A stretch of DNA of 64,000 nt from assembly GCA_902506565.1 (NCBI GenBank), contig LR732703.1, positions 3,640,256-3,704,255 on the forward strand, read 5' to 3'. Position numbers and translations under genes: made by a program. The stretch's first letter is position 1. The number at the start of each line of letters is the position of its first letter. The DNA comes from Burkholderiales bacterium 8X. Lineage in GTDB: Bacteria > Pseudomonadota > Gammaproteobacteria > Burkholderiales > Burkholderiaceae_C. Under the pieces are notes generated by a model. It ran no database searches. It saw nothing but the letters and a program-made list of their open reading frames with translations, and had not been told where the DNA came from. Shown here piece after piece: positions 9,367 through 18,693 of this stretch.

Positions 9367-9858
9367 ATGAGAAACCTGATTGCCGCGGCGTGGATCGCCG
9401 CAGCGCTGGCCGGCCTCGACGCCACCGCGCAGTCCTCCATCACCAAACCTGCGAGCGCTGTCACCGACGAGGCGCAACGCGCCGGCATCGTCAAGCAGGT
9501 TCGCGGCACGGTCCGCGTGCTCGGCAGCGACGGCATCGCTCGGCCGGCCAGCGCGGGCGAGGTGCTGGCACCCATCGACCGCATCGAGACCGAAGCCGAT
9601 TCAGCTGCCAGCGTGGTGCTCAGGGACGGCACCACGTTGCTCATCGGGCCCTCGAGCCGGATGCACCTGAAAGAATTCCATTTCGACTCGACCACCCGCG
9701 ACGGCGGGATGCTCGTCGGCTTGTTGAAGGGATCGCTGCGGATGATCACCGGACTCATCGGCAAGACCCAGCCCGACGCGGTGCGGGTCGAAACACAGAC
9801 CGCGACCATCGGCATCCGCGGCACCGACTTCATCGTCCAGGCGGACGCGCAGCCGTGA
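9367..9858 (+). CDS. FecR-domain periplasmic protein
   Basis: 163 residues from ATG 9367 with GGGAG about 6 bp upstream. A signal peptide (LIAAAWIAAALAGLDATAQ) is followed by a FecR-type beta domain: GIVKQVRGTVRVLGSDG, VLAPIDRIETEADSAASVVLRDGTTL, LIGPSSRMHLKEF, and VRVETQTATIGIRGTDFIV. In this compact, sensor-less form the domain is usually a surface or matrix-associated protein rather than a sigma regulator. It overlaps the following OmpA-like lipoprotein gene by 4 bp (GTGA), so the two are very likely made together at the envelope. Confidence 0.82.
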   Translation: MRNLIAAAWIAAALAGLDATAQSSITKPASAVTDEAQRAGIVKQVRGTVRVLGSDGIARPASAGEVLAPIDRIETEADSAASVVLRDGTTLLIGPSSRMHLKEFHFDSTTRDGGMLVGLLKGSLRMITGLIGKTQPDAVRVETQTATIGIRGTDFIVQADAQP

Positions 9859-10457
9859 CCGCGCAGCGAGTTTGCAGCGCGGTCGGCCTGCTGGCGTCGC
9901 TACTGCTGGTGGGCTGCTCGACGCCGGCCACCCGCGTGATCCTGCTGCCCCAGGCCGATGGCACGCCGTCCTCGGTGGTGGTTCGCTCCAACAACGACGC
10001 CGAGCAGGTCCTCAACCAACCCTACCAACGCGCCAGCGTCGGGCGCGGTTCGCCGGCAGTCGATCGAGCGGACGACCGGGAAGTCCGCTCCGCGAATCCG
10101 CTGCTGTTCAGCATGATGCCGCCGCCGGTTCAGCGCTACACCGTCTACTTCGAGCCCGGTGGCGCCGTGCTGACCGCCAGCTCGCGCATCACCATGGAGT
10201 CGGCCCTGCGGCTCGCGGTGGTTCGAAGCGGGAGCGAAATCGTTCTCACCGGGCATACCGACACCATCGGTTCGGGCGCCGTCAACGACGACCTGTCCCG
10301 GCGCCGGGCCCAGCAGGTGCGTGACCTGTTCGTGGCCAGACGCTTCCCGGCCGAACGGATCGAGGTGGTCGGCCGCGGCGAGCGCGATCTCGACGTGGCG
10401 ACGCGCGACGAGGTCGACGAGCCCCGCAACCGGCGGGTGACGATCGAAGTGCGCTGA
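9855..10457 (+). CDS. OmpA-domain outer-membrane lipoprotein
   Basis: 200 residues from GTG 9855, which overlaps the stop of the FecR gene (GTGA). The N-terminus has a lipoprotein signal ending LLLVGC, with the cysteine as the predicted lipid-attachment site. After a linker, residues of about 90-200 form an OmpA-type peptidoglycan-binding domain: YTVYFEPGGAVLTASSR, LTGHTDTIGSGAVNDDLSRRRA, RGERDLDVATRDEVDEPRNRRVTI. It should tether the outer membrane to peptidoglycan. Its partner FecR protein is translationally coupled, which suggests a joint envelope role. Confidence 0.85.
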   Translation: MTAQRVCSAVGLLASLLLVGCSTPATRVILLPQADGTPSSVVVRSNNDAEQVLNQPYQRASVGRGSPAVDRADDREVRSANPLLFSMMPPPVQRYTVYFEPGGAVLTASSRITMESALRLAVVRSGSEIVLTGHTDTIGSGAVNDDLSRRRAQQVRDLFVARRFPAERIEVVGRGERDLDVATRDEVDEPRNRRVTIEVR

Positions 10458-10514
10458 TCGGCACCGCCGGGCACCCGCCTCGACCGACCACCAAGGCCAG
10501 CGCGTCCAGCGCGT

Positions 10515-11747
10515 TCAGCTCAGCCGGATCCGAGCGAATTTTCGCTTGCCGACCTGCACCACATAGCTGCCGGCGTCCAGCTTGAGCGCCTTGTCGCTCA
10601 CCACGCCGGAGTCGATCCGCACGCCACCGCCGTCGATCAGACGGTTTCCTTCCGAGGTCGAGGCCGCCAGGCCAGCCTGCTTCAACAGCTGTGCGATGCC
10701 GAGCGGAGCACCCGATAGGTCGACCTCGGGGATCTGCTCGGGAACGCCGCCCTTGCTGCGATTGATGAAGTCCTGTTCGGCGGATTCGGCGGCGGCAGAG
10801 CTGTGGAACCGCGCGGTGATTTCCTTCGCCAGCGCCACCTTGGCGTCCTTCGGGTTGCGGCCGGCGTCGACCTCGGCACGGAGCGTCTCGATCTCCGTCG
10901 TCGACTTGAAGCTCAGCAGCGGATACCAGCGCCACATCAGGGCGTCCGAAATCGAGAGCACCTTGGCGAACATGGTGTTCGCGTCCTCGCTGATGCCGAT
11001 GTAGTTGTTCTTGCTCTTCGACATCTTCTCGACGCCGTCCAGCCCTTCGAGCAAGGGCATGGTCAGGATGCATTGCGGCTCCTGCCCGTACTCCTGCTGC
11101 AGGTGCCGCCCGACCAGCAGGTTGAACTTCTGGTCGGTGCCGCCGAGTTCGAGATCCGACTGCAGCGCCACCGAGTCGTAGCCCTGCATCAGCGGATACA
11201 GGAACTCGTGCACCGAAATCGACTGGCCGGACTGGAACCGCTTGTGGAAGTCGTCGCGCTCCATCATCCGCGCGACCGTGTACTTGGCCGCCAGCTGGAT
11301 CATTCCCCTCGCGCCGAGCGGGTCGCTCCACTCGGAGTTGTAGCGAATCTCGGTTCGCTCCGGATCGAGCACCATGCTGGCCTGCCGATAGTAGGTCTGC
11401 GCATTCGCTTCGATCTGCTCCCGGGTGAGCGGCGGCCGCGTGCTGTTGCGGCCCGATGGGTCGCCGATGGTGCTCGTGAAATCGCCGATCAGGAAGATGA
11501 CGGTGTGCCCGAGGTCCTGCAGCTGCCGCATCTTGTTGAGCACCACCGTGTGGCCGATATGGATGTCGGGCGCGGTCGGGTCGAGGCCCAGCTTGATGCG
11601 AAGCGGCTTCGAGGTTTGCTCGGCCCGCTGGAGCTTGCGGATCCACTCGTCCTGCGGCAACAGCTCGTCGGTTCCACGAATCGAAACTTCGAGCGCATGT
11701 CCTACACCGTCAGAAAGGTTTAGGGATGTAACAGCTGCGTGAGTCAT
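10515..11747 (-). CDS. tyrS: tyrosyl-tRNA synthetase
   Basis: 410 residues. Class I synthetase signatures are clear: [18 protein letters not shown] carries HIGH near residue 60, and [11 protein letters not shown] carries KMSKS near residue 235. [12 protein letters not shown] and a C-terminal S4-like RNA-binding part follow ([36 protein letters not shown]). It charges tRNA-Tyr. It converges with the OmpA lipoprotein gene and diverges from the M23 peptidase gene. Confidence 0.97.
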   Translation of the reverse strand: MTHAAVTSLNLSDGVGHALEVSIRGTDELLPQDEWIRKLQRAEQTSKPLRIKLGLDPTAPDIHIGHTVVLNKMRQLQDLGHTVIFLIGDFTSTIGDPSGRNSTRPPLTREQIEANAQTYYRQASMVLDPERTEIRYNSEWSDPLGARGMIQLAAKYTVARMMERDDFHKRFQSGQSISVHEFLYPLMQGYDSVALQSDLELGGTDQKFNLLVGRHLQQEYGQEPQCILTMPLLEGLDGVEKMSKSKNNYIGISEDANTMFAKVLSISDALMWRWYPLLSFKSTTEIETLRAEVDAGRNPKDAKVALAKEITARFHSSAAAESAEQDFINRSKGGVPEQIPEVDLSGAPLGIAQLLKQAGLAASTSEGNRLIDGGGVRIDSGVVSDKALKLDAGSYVVQVGKRKFARIRLS

Positions 11748-11802
11748 TGGGTTTTTCGGCGGATATTCCTACAGCCGAAGCTATACTCGGGCCGACATTT
11801 TC

Positions 11803-11831
11803 AAGCGCCGGATTCTAAGCGGCGCTTTTTT
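11803..11831 (+). terminator. hairpin plus T-run in the leader of the M23 peptidase gene
   Basis: AAGCGCC (11803-11809) pairs with GGCGCTT (11821-11827) around an 11-nt loop and runs into a stretch of six T. It lies in the divergent tyrS/M23 intergenic space, just after a -10-like TATACT at 11782-11787 on the same strand. It therefore resembles an early terminator or attenuator for the M23 gene. It might instead be a spurious stem or remnant. Only the stem and T-run are seen directly. Confidence 0.4.
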
Positions 11832-11906
11832 CCGCACCGTCCTGCCACCCCGTTCGACACGGCTTTCGCAGCGCGGCTCTGCAGAACCTGAGCTGGAATT
11901 CGACGA

Positions 11907-13256
11907 TTGATCAACGGCATTCTTGCCGCCGAGGAGCTTCTTGCTTCGCGCGTGGCTTATACGTTTCGAACCTATCCCAAGCAAATCAGCGCAGCGATCG
12001 CCGCCGTGTTGTTCTGCGCCGGCGGCGGCGCCTTCGCTGTCGCGTCCCTGGGGCCTGACGCATCCGAACTGCCGGTCAAGCAGGTCTTCGAGTCGGTCAA
12101 GCCGGTGGCCATCGACGAGCAGCTCCAAGCCCTCGAATCCCACGGATTCACGCTTTTCCGCAACGACCTCACCCGCTCCAGCGACACCGCCGAAGCACTC
12201 CTGAAGCGGCTCGGCATCTCGGACCCCTCTGCCGCGGCGTTCATCCGCGGCAATGCAGAAGTTCGCGGCGCGCTCTTCAACCGGGTGGGTCGTACCGTGA
12301 CCGCCGAGGCAACCGAAACCAACAGCCTCAAGAAGCTCAGCGTGCGCTGGATTCCCGATGGCGACGGCGGCTTCAAGCGATTCGTGGTCGAGAAGTCGGC
12401 CGATACCTTCCGCGTCCGTCTCGAAAACGATGCCCTCGTACCCGGCAGCCGGCTGGCGAGCGGCGTGGTCCGCAGCACGCTCTTCGCCGCGACCGACAGC
12501 GCCGGCATCCCCGATTCGGTCGCCAGCCAGTTGGCGGACGTGTTCTCCGGCGACGTCGACTTTCGAGCGCTGAGAAAGGGCGATCGCTTCGCCGTGGTCT
12601 ACGAAACCTTCGAAGCAGACGGCCAGACGCTGCGAACCGGGCGTGTCCTCTCGGCCGAGTTCGAGAGCAACGGCAAGCTGCACCAGGCGCTCTGGTTCCA
12701 GGAGCCGGGTCAAAAAGGCAGCTACTACCGGCCGAACGGCGACAGCCTCCGTCGCGCCTACCTCGGGTCGCCGGTGGAGTTCTCCCGCGTTTCGAGCGGC
12801 TTCGCGATGCGGATGCACCCCATCCTGAACAGCTGGCGCCAGCACAACGGCATCGACTTCGCGGCGCCCTCAGGCACGGCGGTGCGGGTGGTGGGCGATG
12901 GCACGGTCGAATTCGCCGGGCAGCAAAGCGGCTACGGCAACATCGTGATCGTCAACCACCGCAACAACCAGCAGACCGCGTACGCCCACCTGAGCCGTGT
13001 GGACGTCAAGGTCGGCCAGGCGGTGAGCCAGGGTCAGAACATCGGCGCTGTCGGTTCGACCGGCTGGGCGACCGGTCCGCATCTGCACTTCGAATTCCGG
13101 GTCAACGGCGAGTACGAAGATCCGACCACCATCACCCGGCAAGAGGGCGGCTCGCCCATCGCCGCTGCATCGCGCCCCGCGTTCGAGCGCCTTGCCGTGG
13201 CGACGCGTACCGAGCTGGCGGCAGCCTTCTCCGTGGTCCAGGCAAGCGCCCAGTAA
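11907..13256 (+). CDS. M23-family zinc metallopeptidase (murein endopeptidase, MepM-like)
   Basis: 449 residues with a TTG start at 11907 (INGILAAEELLASR). One membrane-anchoring segment lies near residues 28-50 (ISAAIAAVLFCAGGGAFAVASL). A long OapA/Csd3-like middle region carries RALRKGDRFAVVYETFEADG. The catalytic LytM domain at about 285-400 has HNGIDFAAPSGTAV and GPHLHFEFRVNG, the two metal-binding histidine motifs. It should cut peptide cross-links of peptidoglycan in the periplasm. It is followed 106 bp later by anmK, another peptidoglycan gene. Confidence 0.92.
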   Translation: MINGILAAEELLASRVAYTFRTYPKQISAAIAAVLFCAGGGAFAVASLGPDASELPVKQVFESVKPVAIDEQLQALESHGFTLFRNDLTRSSDTAEALLKRLGISDPSAAAFIRGNAEVRGALFNRVGRTVTAEATETNSLKKLSVRWIPDGDGGFKRFVVEKSADTFRVRLENDALVPGSRLASGVVRSTLFAATDSAGIPDSVASQLADVFSGDVDFRALRKGDRFAVVYETFEADGQTLRTGRVLSAEFESNGKLHQALWFQEPGQKGSYYRPNGDSLRRAYLGSPVEFSRVSSGFAMRMHPILNSWRQHNGIDFAAPSGTAVRVVGDGTVEFAGQQSGYGNIVIVNHRNNQQTAYAHLSRVDVKVGQAVSQGQNIGAVGSTGWATGPHLHFEFRVNGEYEDPTTITRQEGGSPIAAASRPAFERLAVATRTELAAAFSVVQASAQ

Positions 13257-13362
13257 GCGGCGCCTCGTTCGAGCCCCGCGCGGCTGCTCTCGTTTCGCGA
13301 GCCACCGCGGACGGCAGCGACGCACCTTCGCAGCGGAATCTGAAAAGCACCTGGGGAGGCGC

Positions 13363-14478
13363 ATGTCACAGATCTACATCGGCCTGATGTCGGGCACCTC
13401 GCTGGACGGGGTCGACGGTGTGCTCGCGGACTTCAGCCACCAGCAGATCGCCGTCAAGGCGCACGCGACGGCGCCGTTCTCGATTGCGCTTCGAACCGAG
13501 CTCCTGGCGTTGAACAGTACCGGAGGCGTCGATGAACTGCATCGTGCGGCGCTGGCCGGCAACGGCCTTGCCCGGGTCTATGCCCGCGTGGTTCGGCAAC
13601 TGCTTGCGGACACCGGCATTTCGCATTCGAACGTCGTGGCGATCGGTGCCCACGGGCAGACGGTGCGGCACCGCCCCGGCGCCTTCGACGAAGTCGGCTA
13701 CACCCTGCAGATCAACAACCCGTCGCTGCTGGCCGAACTGACCGGCATCGCGGTGGTGGCGGATTTCCGCAGCCGCGACGTGGCAGCCGGTGGCCAAGGT
13801 GCGCCCCTGGTGCCGGCGTTCCACCGCGCCGTCTTCGGCGGCGGCGCCAAGCTCCCGATCGCCGTGCTGAACATCGGCGGCATCTCGAATCTGAGCTTGC
13901 TTCCGGCCGGCGAAGGCAGGGTTCTGGGGTTCGACTGCGGACCCGGCAACGCGCTGCTCGATCACTGGTGCCAGAGCCACATCGGCAAACCTTACGACGA
14001 GGGCGGCTCGTGGGCGGCGAGCGGCACGGTGGTGCAGGAGCTCCTCGCTCGCTTGATGAGCGACCCGTATTTCAACAAGGCGCCTCCCAAGAGCACCGGT
14101 AGGGATGTCTTCCATCCGGCGTGGCTCGCATCCCATCTCGGCAACATCGGCGCCCCATCGGAAGACGTGCAAGCCACGCTTGCCGAACTGACCGCCGCGA
14201 GTTGCGCAGCCGACCTGCGGCGCCACTTGCCCGAAGCTCGGACCTTGATCGTCTGCGGCGGTGGCGCACAGAACACCCACCTCATGAAACGGCTGGCGGC
14301 CTTGCTGCCGGAGGTCGAGGTCAGCTCTTCGGCCGCACACGGCCTGCCGCCCCAGCAGGTCGAAGCGGCGGCATTCGCCTGGTTGGCGCGAGCGACGGTC
14401 GAAGGCCAGGCCGGCAACCTGGCGAGCGTGACCGGCGCAAGGGGCCCGAGGGTATTGGGCGCGCTCTACCCGGCTTGA
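13363..14478 (+). CDS. anmK: anhydro-N-acetylmuramic acid kinase
   Basis: 371 residues from ATG 13363, with a strong GGGGAGG site 5-6 bp upstream. It starts MSQIYIGLMSGTSLDGVDGV, the family's ATP-binding signature; GAHGQTVRHRPG, NIGGISNLSLLP and FDCGPGNALLD are the other kinase/hexose motifs. The enzyme phosphorylates anhydroMurNAc released in cell-wall recycling, giving MurNAc-6-phosphate. Its place after the murein endopeptidase gene fits that role. A hairpin terminator follows at 14534. Confidence 0.96.
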   Translation: MSQIYIGLMSGTSLDGVDGVLADFSHQQIAVKAHATAPFSIALRTELLALNSTGGVDELHRAALAGNGLARVYARVVRQLLADTGISHSNVVAIGAHGQTVRHRPGAFDEVGYTLQINNPSLLAELTGIAVVADFRSRDVAAGGQGAPLVPAFHRAVFGGGAKLPIAVLNIGGISNLSLLPAGEGRVLGFDCGPGNALLDHWCQSHIGKPYDEGGSWAASGTVVQELLARLMSDPYFNKAPPKSTGRDVFHPAWLASHLGNIGAPSEDVQATLAELTAASCAADLRRHLPEARTLIVCGGGAQNTHLMKRLAALLPEVEVSSSAAHGLPPQQVEAAAFAWLARATVEGQAGNLASVTGARGPRVLGALYPA

Positions 14479-14533
14479 ATTGCAACTTGCGGGTCGCGGC
14501 CGGCCGTCACGTCTCCGCCGCGATGCGCCCATG

Positions 14534-14561
14534 AAAAAAGCCGCCCGAAGGCGGCTTTTTT
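14534..14561. terminator. bidirectional intrinsic terminator between anmK and erpA
   Basis: A-run, GCCGCC, loop CGAA, GGCGGC and six T form a strong symmetric hairpin. It lies 55 bp after the anmK stop and 39 bp beyond the erpA stop. It can therefore end transcripts from both converging genes. Confidence 0.9.
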
Positions 14562-14600
14562 ATGCATCCCGTCAAGGATCGCGAGAACTGGACTTGCCTC

Positions 14601-14966
14601 TTAGGCGGAGAAGCTGGACCCGCAACCGCAGGTACTGGTGGCATTCGGGTTCTTGATGACGAACTGCGCACCCTGCAGGTCTTCCTTGTAGTCGATTTCT
14701 GCGCCGACCAGGTACTGGTAGCTCATGGCATCGATCAGGAGCGACACGCCATTCTTGGTCATCGTCGTGTCGTCTTCGTTGGTGATTTCGTCGAAGGTGA
14801 AGCCGTATTGAAATCCGGAACAACCACCGCCCTGGACGAAGACTCGCAACTTCAGATCGGGATTGCCTTCCTCGGCGATCAGGTCGGCCACCTTGGCGGC
14901 CGCGCTGTCGGTGAAGACGATCGGTTCGGGCATCTGGGTCTGGACGTTTTCTGCTACTGCACTCAT
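14601..14966 (-). CDS. erpA: iron-sulfur cluster insertion protein ErpA
   Basis: 121 residues from ATG 14966, which has AGGAG 8-9 bp upstream; the frame is open 23 codons further but without a good site. An A-type Fe-S carrier: the three cluster cysteines are visible in [13 protein letters not shown] and at the C-terminus in [34 protein letters not shown] is the conserved N-terminal part. It passes iron-sulfur clusters to target enzymes. It stands alone between terminators, downstream of rpsI. Confidence 0.95.
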   Translation of the reverse strand: MSAVAENVQTQMPEPIVFTDSAAAKVADLIAEEGNPDLKLRVFVQGGGCSGFQYGFTFDEITNEDDTTMTKNGVSLLIDAMSYQYLVGAEIDYKEDLQGAQFVIKNPNATSTCGCGSSFSA

Positions 14967-15033
14967 GGGGAAAACTCCTAAAGAGGGGTGGGCCGCTCGT
15001 GGCGGCCGATCGAGGGATGCTACTTCAAAAGGC

Positions 15034-15058
15034 AAAAACCGCCCGAAGGCGGTTTTTT
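15034..15058 (-). terminator. intrinsic terminator of the rplM-rpsI operon
   Basis: On the minus strand AACCGCC, a TTCG tetraloop, GGCGGTT and a T-run lie 41 bp after the rpsI stop. The stem is near symmetric and could also act on the other strand. It isolates rpsI from erpA. Confidence 0.9.
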
Positions 15059-15098
15059 GACTGCACAGGCAGTAGGTCCAAGCAGAGCGTCGTGACGA

Positions 15099-15491
15099 TC
15101 AGCGCTTGGAGAACTGCTTGCGACGGCGTGCGGAATGCAAACCGACCTTCTTGCGTTCCACTTCGCGAGCATCGCGGGTCACGAAGCCGGCCTGGCTCAA
15201 GACGGGCTTGAGCGAGGCGTCGTAGTCGATCAATGCGCGGGTGATGCCGTGGCGGGTGGCACCTGCCTGGCCCGACTCGCCGCCGCCAGCCACGTTGACC
15301 ATGATGTCGAAGGTTTCGGCATTGTTGGTCAGGTAGAGGGGTTGCTTGGCGATCATGATCGAGGTTTCGCGGCCGAAGAAACTCTGGATGTCCTTGCCGT
15401 TGACCGTGATCTTGCCGCTTCCCTTTTTGAGGAAGACCCGGGCGACGCTCGATTTGCGACGGCCGGTACCGTTGTTCCATTCACCAATCAT
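15099..15491 (-). CDS. rpsI: 30S ribosomal protein S9
   Basis: 130 residues, full length, with the conserved [19 protein letters not shown] start, the central [21 protein letters not shown] and the basic C-terminal tail ending RRRKQFSKR that reaches the ribosomal P site. It follows rplM by 11 bp, the standard bacterial operon order. Confidence 0.98.
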   Translation of the reverse strand: MIGEWNNGTGRRKSSVARVFLKKGSGKITVNGKDIQSFFGRETSIMIAKQPLYLTNNAETFDIMVNVAGGGESGQAGATRHGITRALIDYDASLKPVLSQAGFVTRDAREVERKKVGLHSARRRKQFSKR

Positions 15492-15502
15492 CTCAAGGCT
15501 CC

Positions 15503-15931
15503 TTAGATTTCCAGCGCTTTGGGCTGTTGGGCGGTGTGGGGATGCTCGGCACCGCCATACACCTTGAGTTTCTTGATCATCGCGTAGCCCAGCGGACCCT
15601 TGGGCAGCATGCCCTTGACGGCCTTCTCGAGCGCGCGGCCCGGATGCTTGGCTTGCATGTCGCGGAAATTGGTGGCCGAGATGCCGCCTGGATAGCCGGA
15701 ATGACGGTAGTAGATCTTGTCGGTCGGCTTGGCGCCGGTGACGCGCAGCTGGGCTGCATTGATGATGACGATGAAGTCACCGGTATCGACGTGAGGCGTG
15801 TAGATGGCCTTGTGTTTGCCGCGCAAACGGAGAGCAACTTCGCTGGCTACTCGTCCGAGGACCTTGTCGGTCGCGTCAATCACAAACCACTCGTGCGTCA
15901 CGTCAGCGGGCTTGGCGCTGAACGTTTTCAT
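15503..15931 (-). CDS. rplM: 50S ribosomal protein L13
   Basis: 142 residues, full length: [20 protein letters not shown] at the start, then [29 protein letters not shown] and [11 protein letters not shown]. It is an early-assembly large-subunit protein. It is the first gene of the rplM-rpsI operon. The 197 bp upstream, shared with divergent rlmJ, must hold its promoter, but no clear box could be fixed by eye. Confidence 0.98.
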   Translation of the reverse strand: MKTFSAKPADVTHEWFVIDATDKVLGRVASEVALRLRGKHKAIYTPHVDTGDFIVIINAAQLRVTGAKPTDKIYYRHSGYPGGISATNFRDMQAKHPGRALEKAVKGMLPKGPLGYAMIKKLKVYGGAEHPHTAQQPKALEI

Positions 15932-16128
15932 GAGTCTTCCTGGAGGAAAGTCGGTTTGGCGGGCCCTTTTCCACGGTCGGCGTTCCTCTGGCGGGAATCT
16001 CTTAGGTGGGTGTTCAAGCTTCGCCGCGGGACCACTGAAGCGCTGCGAAGCCCACGATTATACGAAGATTGCGCCTTGCCGGGCAACCGGGCGAGGCCGC
16101 TCGAAGCTCTGCCGTTACCATCGACGGC

Positions 16129-17049
16129 ATGTTCAGCTACCGCCACGCTTTCCACGCCGGCAACCATGCCGACGTCCTCAAGCACGTGGTGCTCATCGCC
16201 ACGCTCGACCACCTTCTCGCGAAGGAGGCGCCGCTCACGGTCGTCGACACGCATGCCGGTGCCGGCTTGTATCGGCTCGACGGCGACTACGCCGGCACGA
16301 GCGGAGAAGCCGCAGAAGGCATCCTGAAGCTGCTTGCGCCCGCCCCACCGGTGGCCTTCGCCAAGAAGGTCGCCGAGCCCGAAGCTCTGGCGCCGGCAAT
16401 CGCCCGCTATCTCGAGGTCGTGGGCGACTTCAACCCGCAAGGCGGTGCGCGAATCTATCCCGGCTCGCCCTTCATCGCACAGCACCTCCTTCGAGACCAG
16501 GACAAGCTGAAGCTCTTCGAACTGCACCCCACCGATTCGCGCACCCTCTCGGCCAATATCGCGCAACTCGAAGCAGGAAGGCAGATTGCCGTCCTGCACG
16601 AAGACGGCTTCAGCGCCGCGACCAAGTTCCTGCCGCCGCCATCCCGCCGCGCGCTGGTTCTTTGCGACCCGAGCTACGAGGTCAAGAGCGACTATGCCCG
16701 GGTGCTCGACTTCGTCGCCGAAGCCGTCAAGCGCTTTGCGACCGGCACCTACGCCGTCTGGTATCCGATCATTCCGCGGCCCGAGGCGCACGATCTTCCG
16801 CGCCGGCTCAAGACCTTGGCCACCAAGGCCGGCAAGTCGTGGCTGCATGCCACGCTCACGATCAAGTCGAGCAAGATCGTGACCGATGCCGGCGGCACGA
16901 CGCATCGGCCCGGCCTTCCTGCGAGCGGCATGTTCCTCATCAATCCGCCGTTCACCCTCAAGCCGCTGCTGCAAGCGGCGCTGCCGCAGCTCGCCAGGCG
17001 ACTGGCCCAGGATCGCAACGCGACCTCGTCGATCGACAGCGGCGGCTGA
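16129..17049 (+). CDS. rlmJ: 23S rRNA (adenine-2030-N6)-methyltransferase RlmJ
   Basis: 306 residues from ATG 16129 (MFSYRHAFHAGNHADVLKH), the standard family start; the 20 codons open upstream are not conserved-like. S-adenosylmethionine-binding elements include VVDTHAGAGLYRLDG, and the catalytic CDPSYEVKSDY stands in place of the usual DPPYE. INPPFTLKPLL follows near the end. It methylates A2030 of 23S rRNA. It is transcribed alone, divergent from rplM and convergent with rlpA. Confidence 0.92.
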   Translation: MFSYRHAFHAGNHADVLKHVVLIATLDHLLAKEAPLTVVDTHAGAGLYRLDGDYAGTSGEAAEGILKLLAPAPPVAFAKKVAEPEALAPAIARYLEVVGDFNPQGGARIYPGSPFIAQHLLRDQDKLKLFELHPTDSRTLSANIAQLEAGRQIAVLHEDGFSAATKFLPPPSRRALVLCDPSYEVKSDYARVLDFVAEAVKRFATGTYAVWYPIIPRPEAHDLPRRLKTLATKAGKSWLHATLTIKSSKIVTDAGGTTHRPGLPASGMFLINPPFTLKPLLQAALPQLARRLAQDRNATSSIDSGG

Positions 17050-17141
17050 AATCCAGCAGCACGGCACCCGGGTCCGGCTGACCCGGCGCCGAGAAGGCAA
17101 CGAGAGCTGCTAGCTTCTGCAGCCGCCAGCGTCCGGAGTCG

Positions 17142-17864
17142 CTAGCGCCTGAGACGCGGCGGCACCTCGCGCAGCACAGGCGTCGCCGCCTTCTTCGCAG
17201 GCGTGCCCAGCCTTCGCGGCGGGTCGTCCGGCGGTGACGCCAAACTGTCCTCCGGTTCGATGCGCTTGTCGCCGCAACGCGTGCGTTCCGGTGTCACCAC
17301 CGACAGGGACACCTGCTTGATGCCTTGGCCCACCATGCCGATGGCGTCCGCCGCGGCCTGGCTCAGGTCGATGATGCGTCCCGCCGCATAAGGGCCGCGG
17401 TCGTTGATGCGCACCAGCACTTCGCGGCCGTTCACCAGGCTGCGAACACAGACCCGGGTGTTGAAGGGCAAGGTCTTGTGCGCGGCCGTCATGGCGCTCA
17501 TGTCGAAGCGCTCGCCGTTCGCGGTCTTGCGCTGGTGGAACTGGATGCCGTACCAGGAGGCGCCACCCCGCTCGAACACCTCCACGGGGGCTTCGTCACC
17601 GGGCAAGCCGTCGTCGACCTCACCGGTTCCCGAGACCGAAAGGTCGTAGCGGACCGAAGGCACCTGGGAACGTGGCGGCGAGCCCGGCGGCAGCGATGGC
17701 TGCACCGCCAATGGGCGAAGTCCCGGCTGACGCGCCGTCGTGGTCGCCGTCGCGCCCGGTTCGGCGCCGCCCGGGTCGGCCGGCTTCGGCGGCGCCGTGC
17801 AGCCGGCCACCGCGACCAGTACGGCCATCCAGCCCCGGCTCAACCAGCGTCGCGCGAACCCCAT
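17142..17864 (-). CDS. rlpA: septal-ring lytic transglycosylase-like lipoprotein RlpA
   Basis: 240 residues. The lipoprotein signal ends VAVAGC near residue 22, followed by a Pro/Gly-rich linker. The double-psi beta-barrel lies at about 100-190: GGASWYGIQFHQRKTANGERFDM, MTAAHKTLPFNTRV, VLVRINDRGPYAAGRIIDLS. The aspartate in INDRGP matches the catalytic site of RlpA enzymes. There is no SPOR domain; the C-terminal 50 residues are Pro/Lys/Arg-rich. It would act on peptidoglycan from the outer membrane. It starts 4 bp after metF and may be read with that operon. Confidence 0.85.
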   Translation of the reverse strand: MGFARRWLSRGWMAVLVAVAGCTAPPKPADPGGAEPGATATTTARQPGLRPLAVQPSLPPGSPPRSQVPSVRYDLSVSGTGEVDDGLPGDEAPVEVFERGGASWYGIQFHQRKTANGERFDMSAMTAAHKTLPFNTRVCVRSLVNGREVLVRINDRGPYAAGRIIDLSQAAADAIGMVGQGIKQVSLSVVTPERTRCGDKRIEPEDSLASPPDDPPRRLGTPAKKAATPVLREVPPRLRR

Positions 17865-17868
17865 GCCA

Positions 17869-18693
17869 TCAACCGAGCCGATCCAGCACCGCGAGGGTCG
17901 CCTGCGACTGGTTCATCGTGTAGAAGTGCAGCGCCGGCGCGCCGCCGTCGCGAAGCCGGCGACACAGGTCGGTCACCACGTCGAGGCCGAAGGACCTGAT
18001 CGATGCGACGTCGTCGCCGTAGGCGAGCAGCCGCGACCTGATCCACCGGGGGATCTCCGCGCCGCAGGCATCCGAGAAGCGCATCAGCTGCGTGGAACTC
18101 GTGATCGGCATGATGCCGGGCACGATCGGCGCTTCGATGCCGGCGCGCCTTGCCTCGTCCACCAGACGGAAGTACGCGTCCGCATTGAAGAAATACTGGG
18201 TGATCGATGAGTTCGCTCCGGCCCGGACCTTGGCCACCAGCGCCTGCAGGTCGGCCTCGGGCGAGCGCGCCTGCGGATGCACTTCGGGATAGCAGGCCGC
18301 CTCGATATGGAAGTGGTCGCCGGTCTCGGAGCGAATGAAGCCGATGAGATCGCTCGCGTACTGGAACTCGCCGCCCATGCCGTAGCCGCTCGGCAGATCG
18401 CCGCGGAGCGCCACCAGCCGCGTGACGCCCATGGCTTTCAACTCGCCGAGCTGGACGCGAACGGTTTCCCGGGTGGCGCCGATGCAGGAGTAATGGCTTG
18501 CAGCCGCCACGCCCTCGGCCAGGATCTCGCCGACCGTCGCGAAGGTTCCGGTGTGGGTCGAGCCTCCGGCGCCATACGTCACCGAGCAGAACTCGGGCCT
18601 GGCGCGATAGAGCTGCTGCCGAACGGCCCGCAGCTTGACCACGCCTTCTGGCGTCTTCGGCGGAAAGAACTCAAAGCTGATCGGAAGCCCCAC
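17869..18693 (-). CDS. metF: methylenetetrahydrofolate reductase
   Basis: 274 residues from GTG 18693, chosen because AAGGAG lies about 7 bp upstream and the product then begins GLPISFEFFPPKTPEG, the family start. Further motifs are FCSVTYGAGGSTHTGT, CIGATRETVRVQLGELKAMG, LVALRGDLPSG and SITQYFFNADAYFRLVD. The FAD enzyme makes 5-methyl-THF for methionine synthesis. It overlaps tlyA by 23 bp and ends the SAH-riboswitch-controlled ahcY operon, so homocysteine formation and remethylation supply are co-expressed. Confidence 0.95.
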   Translation of the reverse strand: MGLPISFEFFPPKTPEGVVKLRAVRQQLYRARPEFCSVTYGAGGSTHTGTFATVGEILAEGVAAASHYSCIGATRETVRVQLGELKAMGVTRLVALRGDLPSGYGMGGEFQYASDLIGFIRSETGDHFHIEAACYPEVHPQARSPEADLQALVAKVRAGANSSITQYFFNADAYFRLVDEARRAGIEAPIVPGIMPITSSTQLMRFSDACGAEIPRWIRSRLLAYGDDVASIRSFGLDVVTDLCRRLRDGGAPALHFYTMNQSQATLAVLDRLG

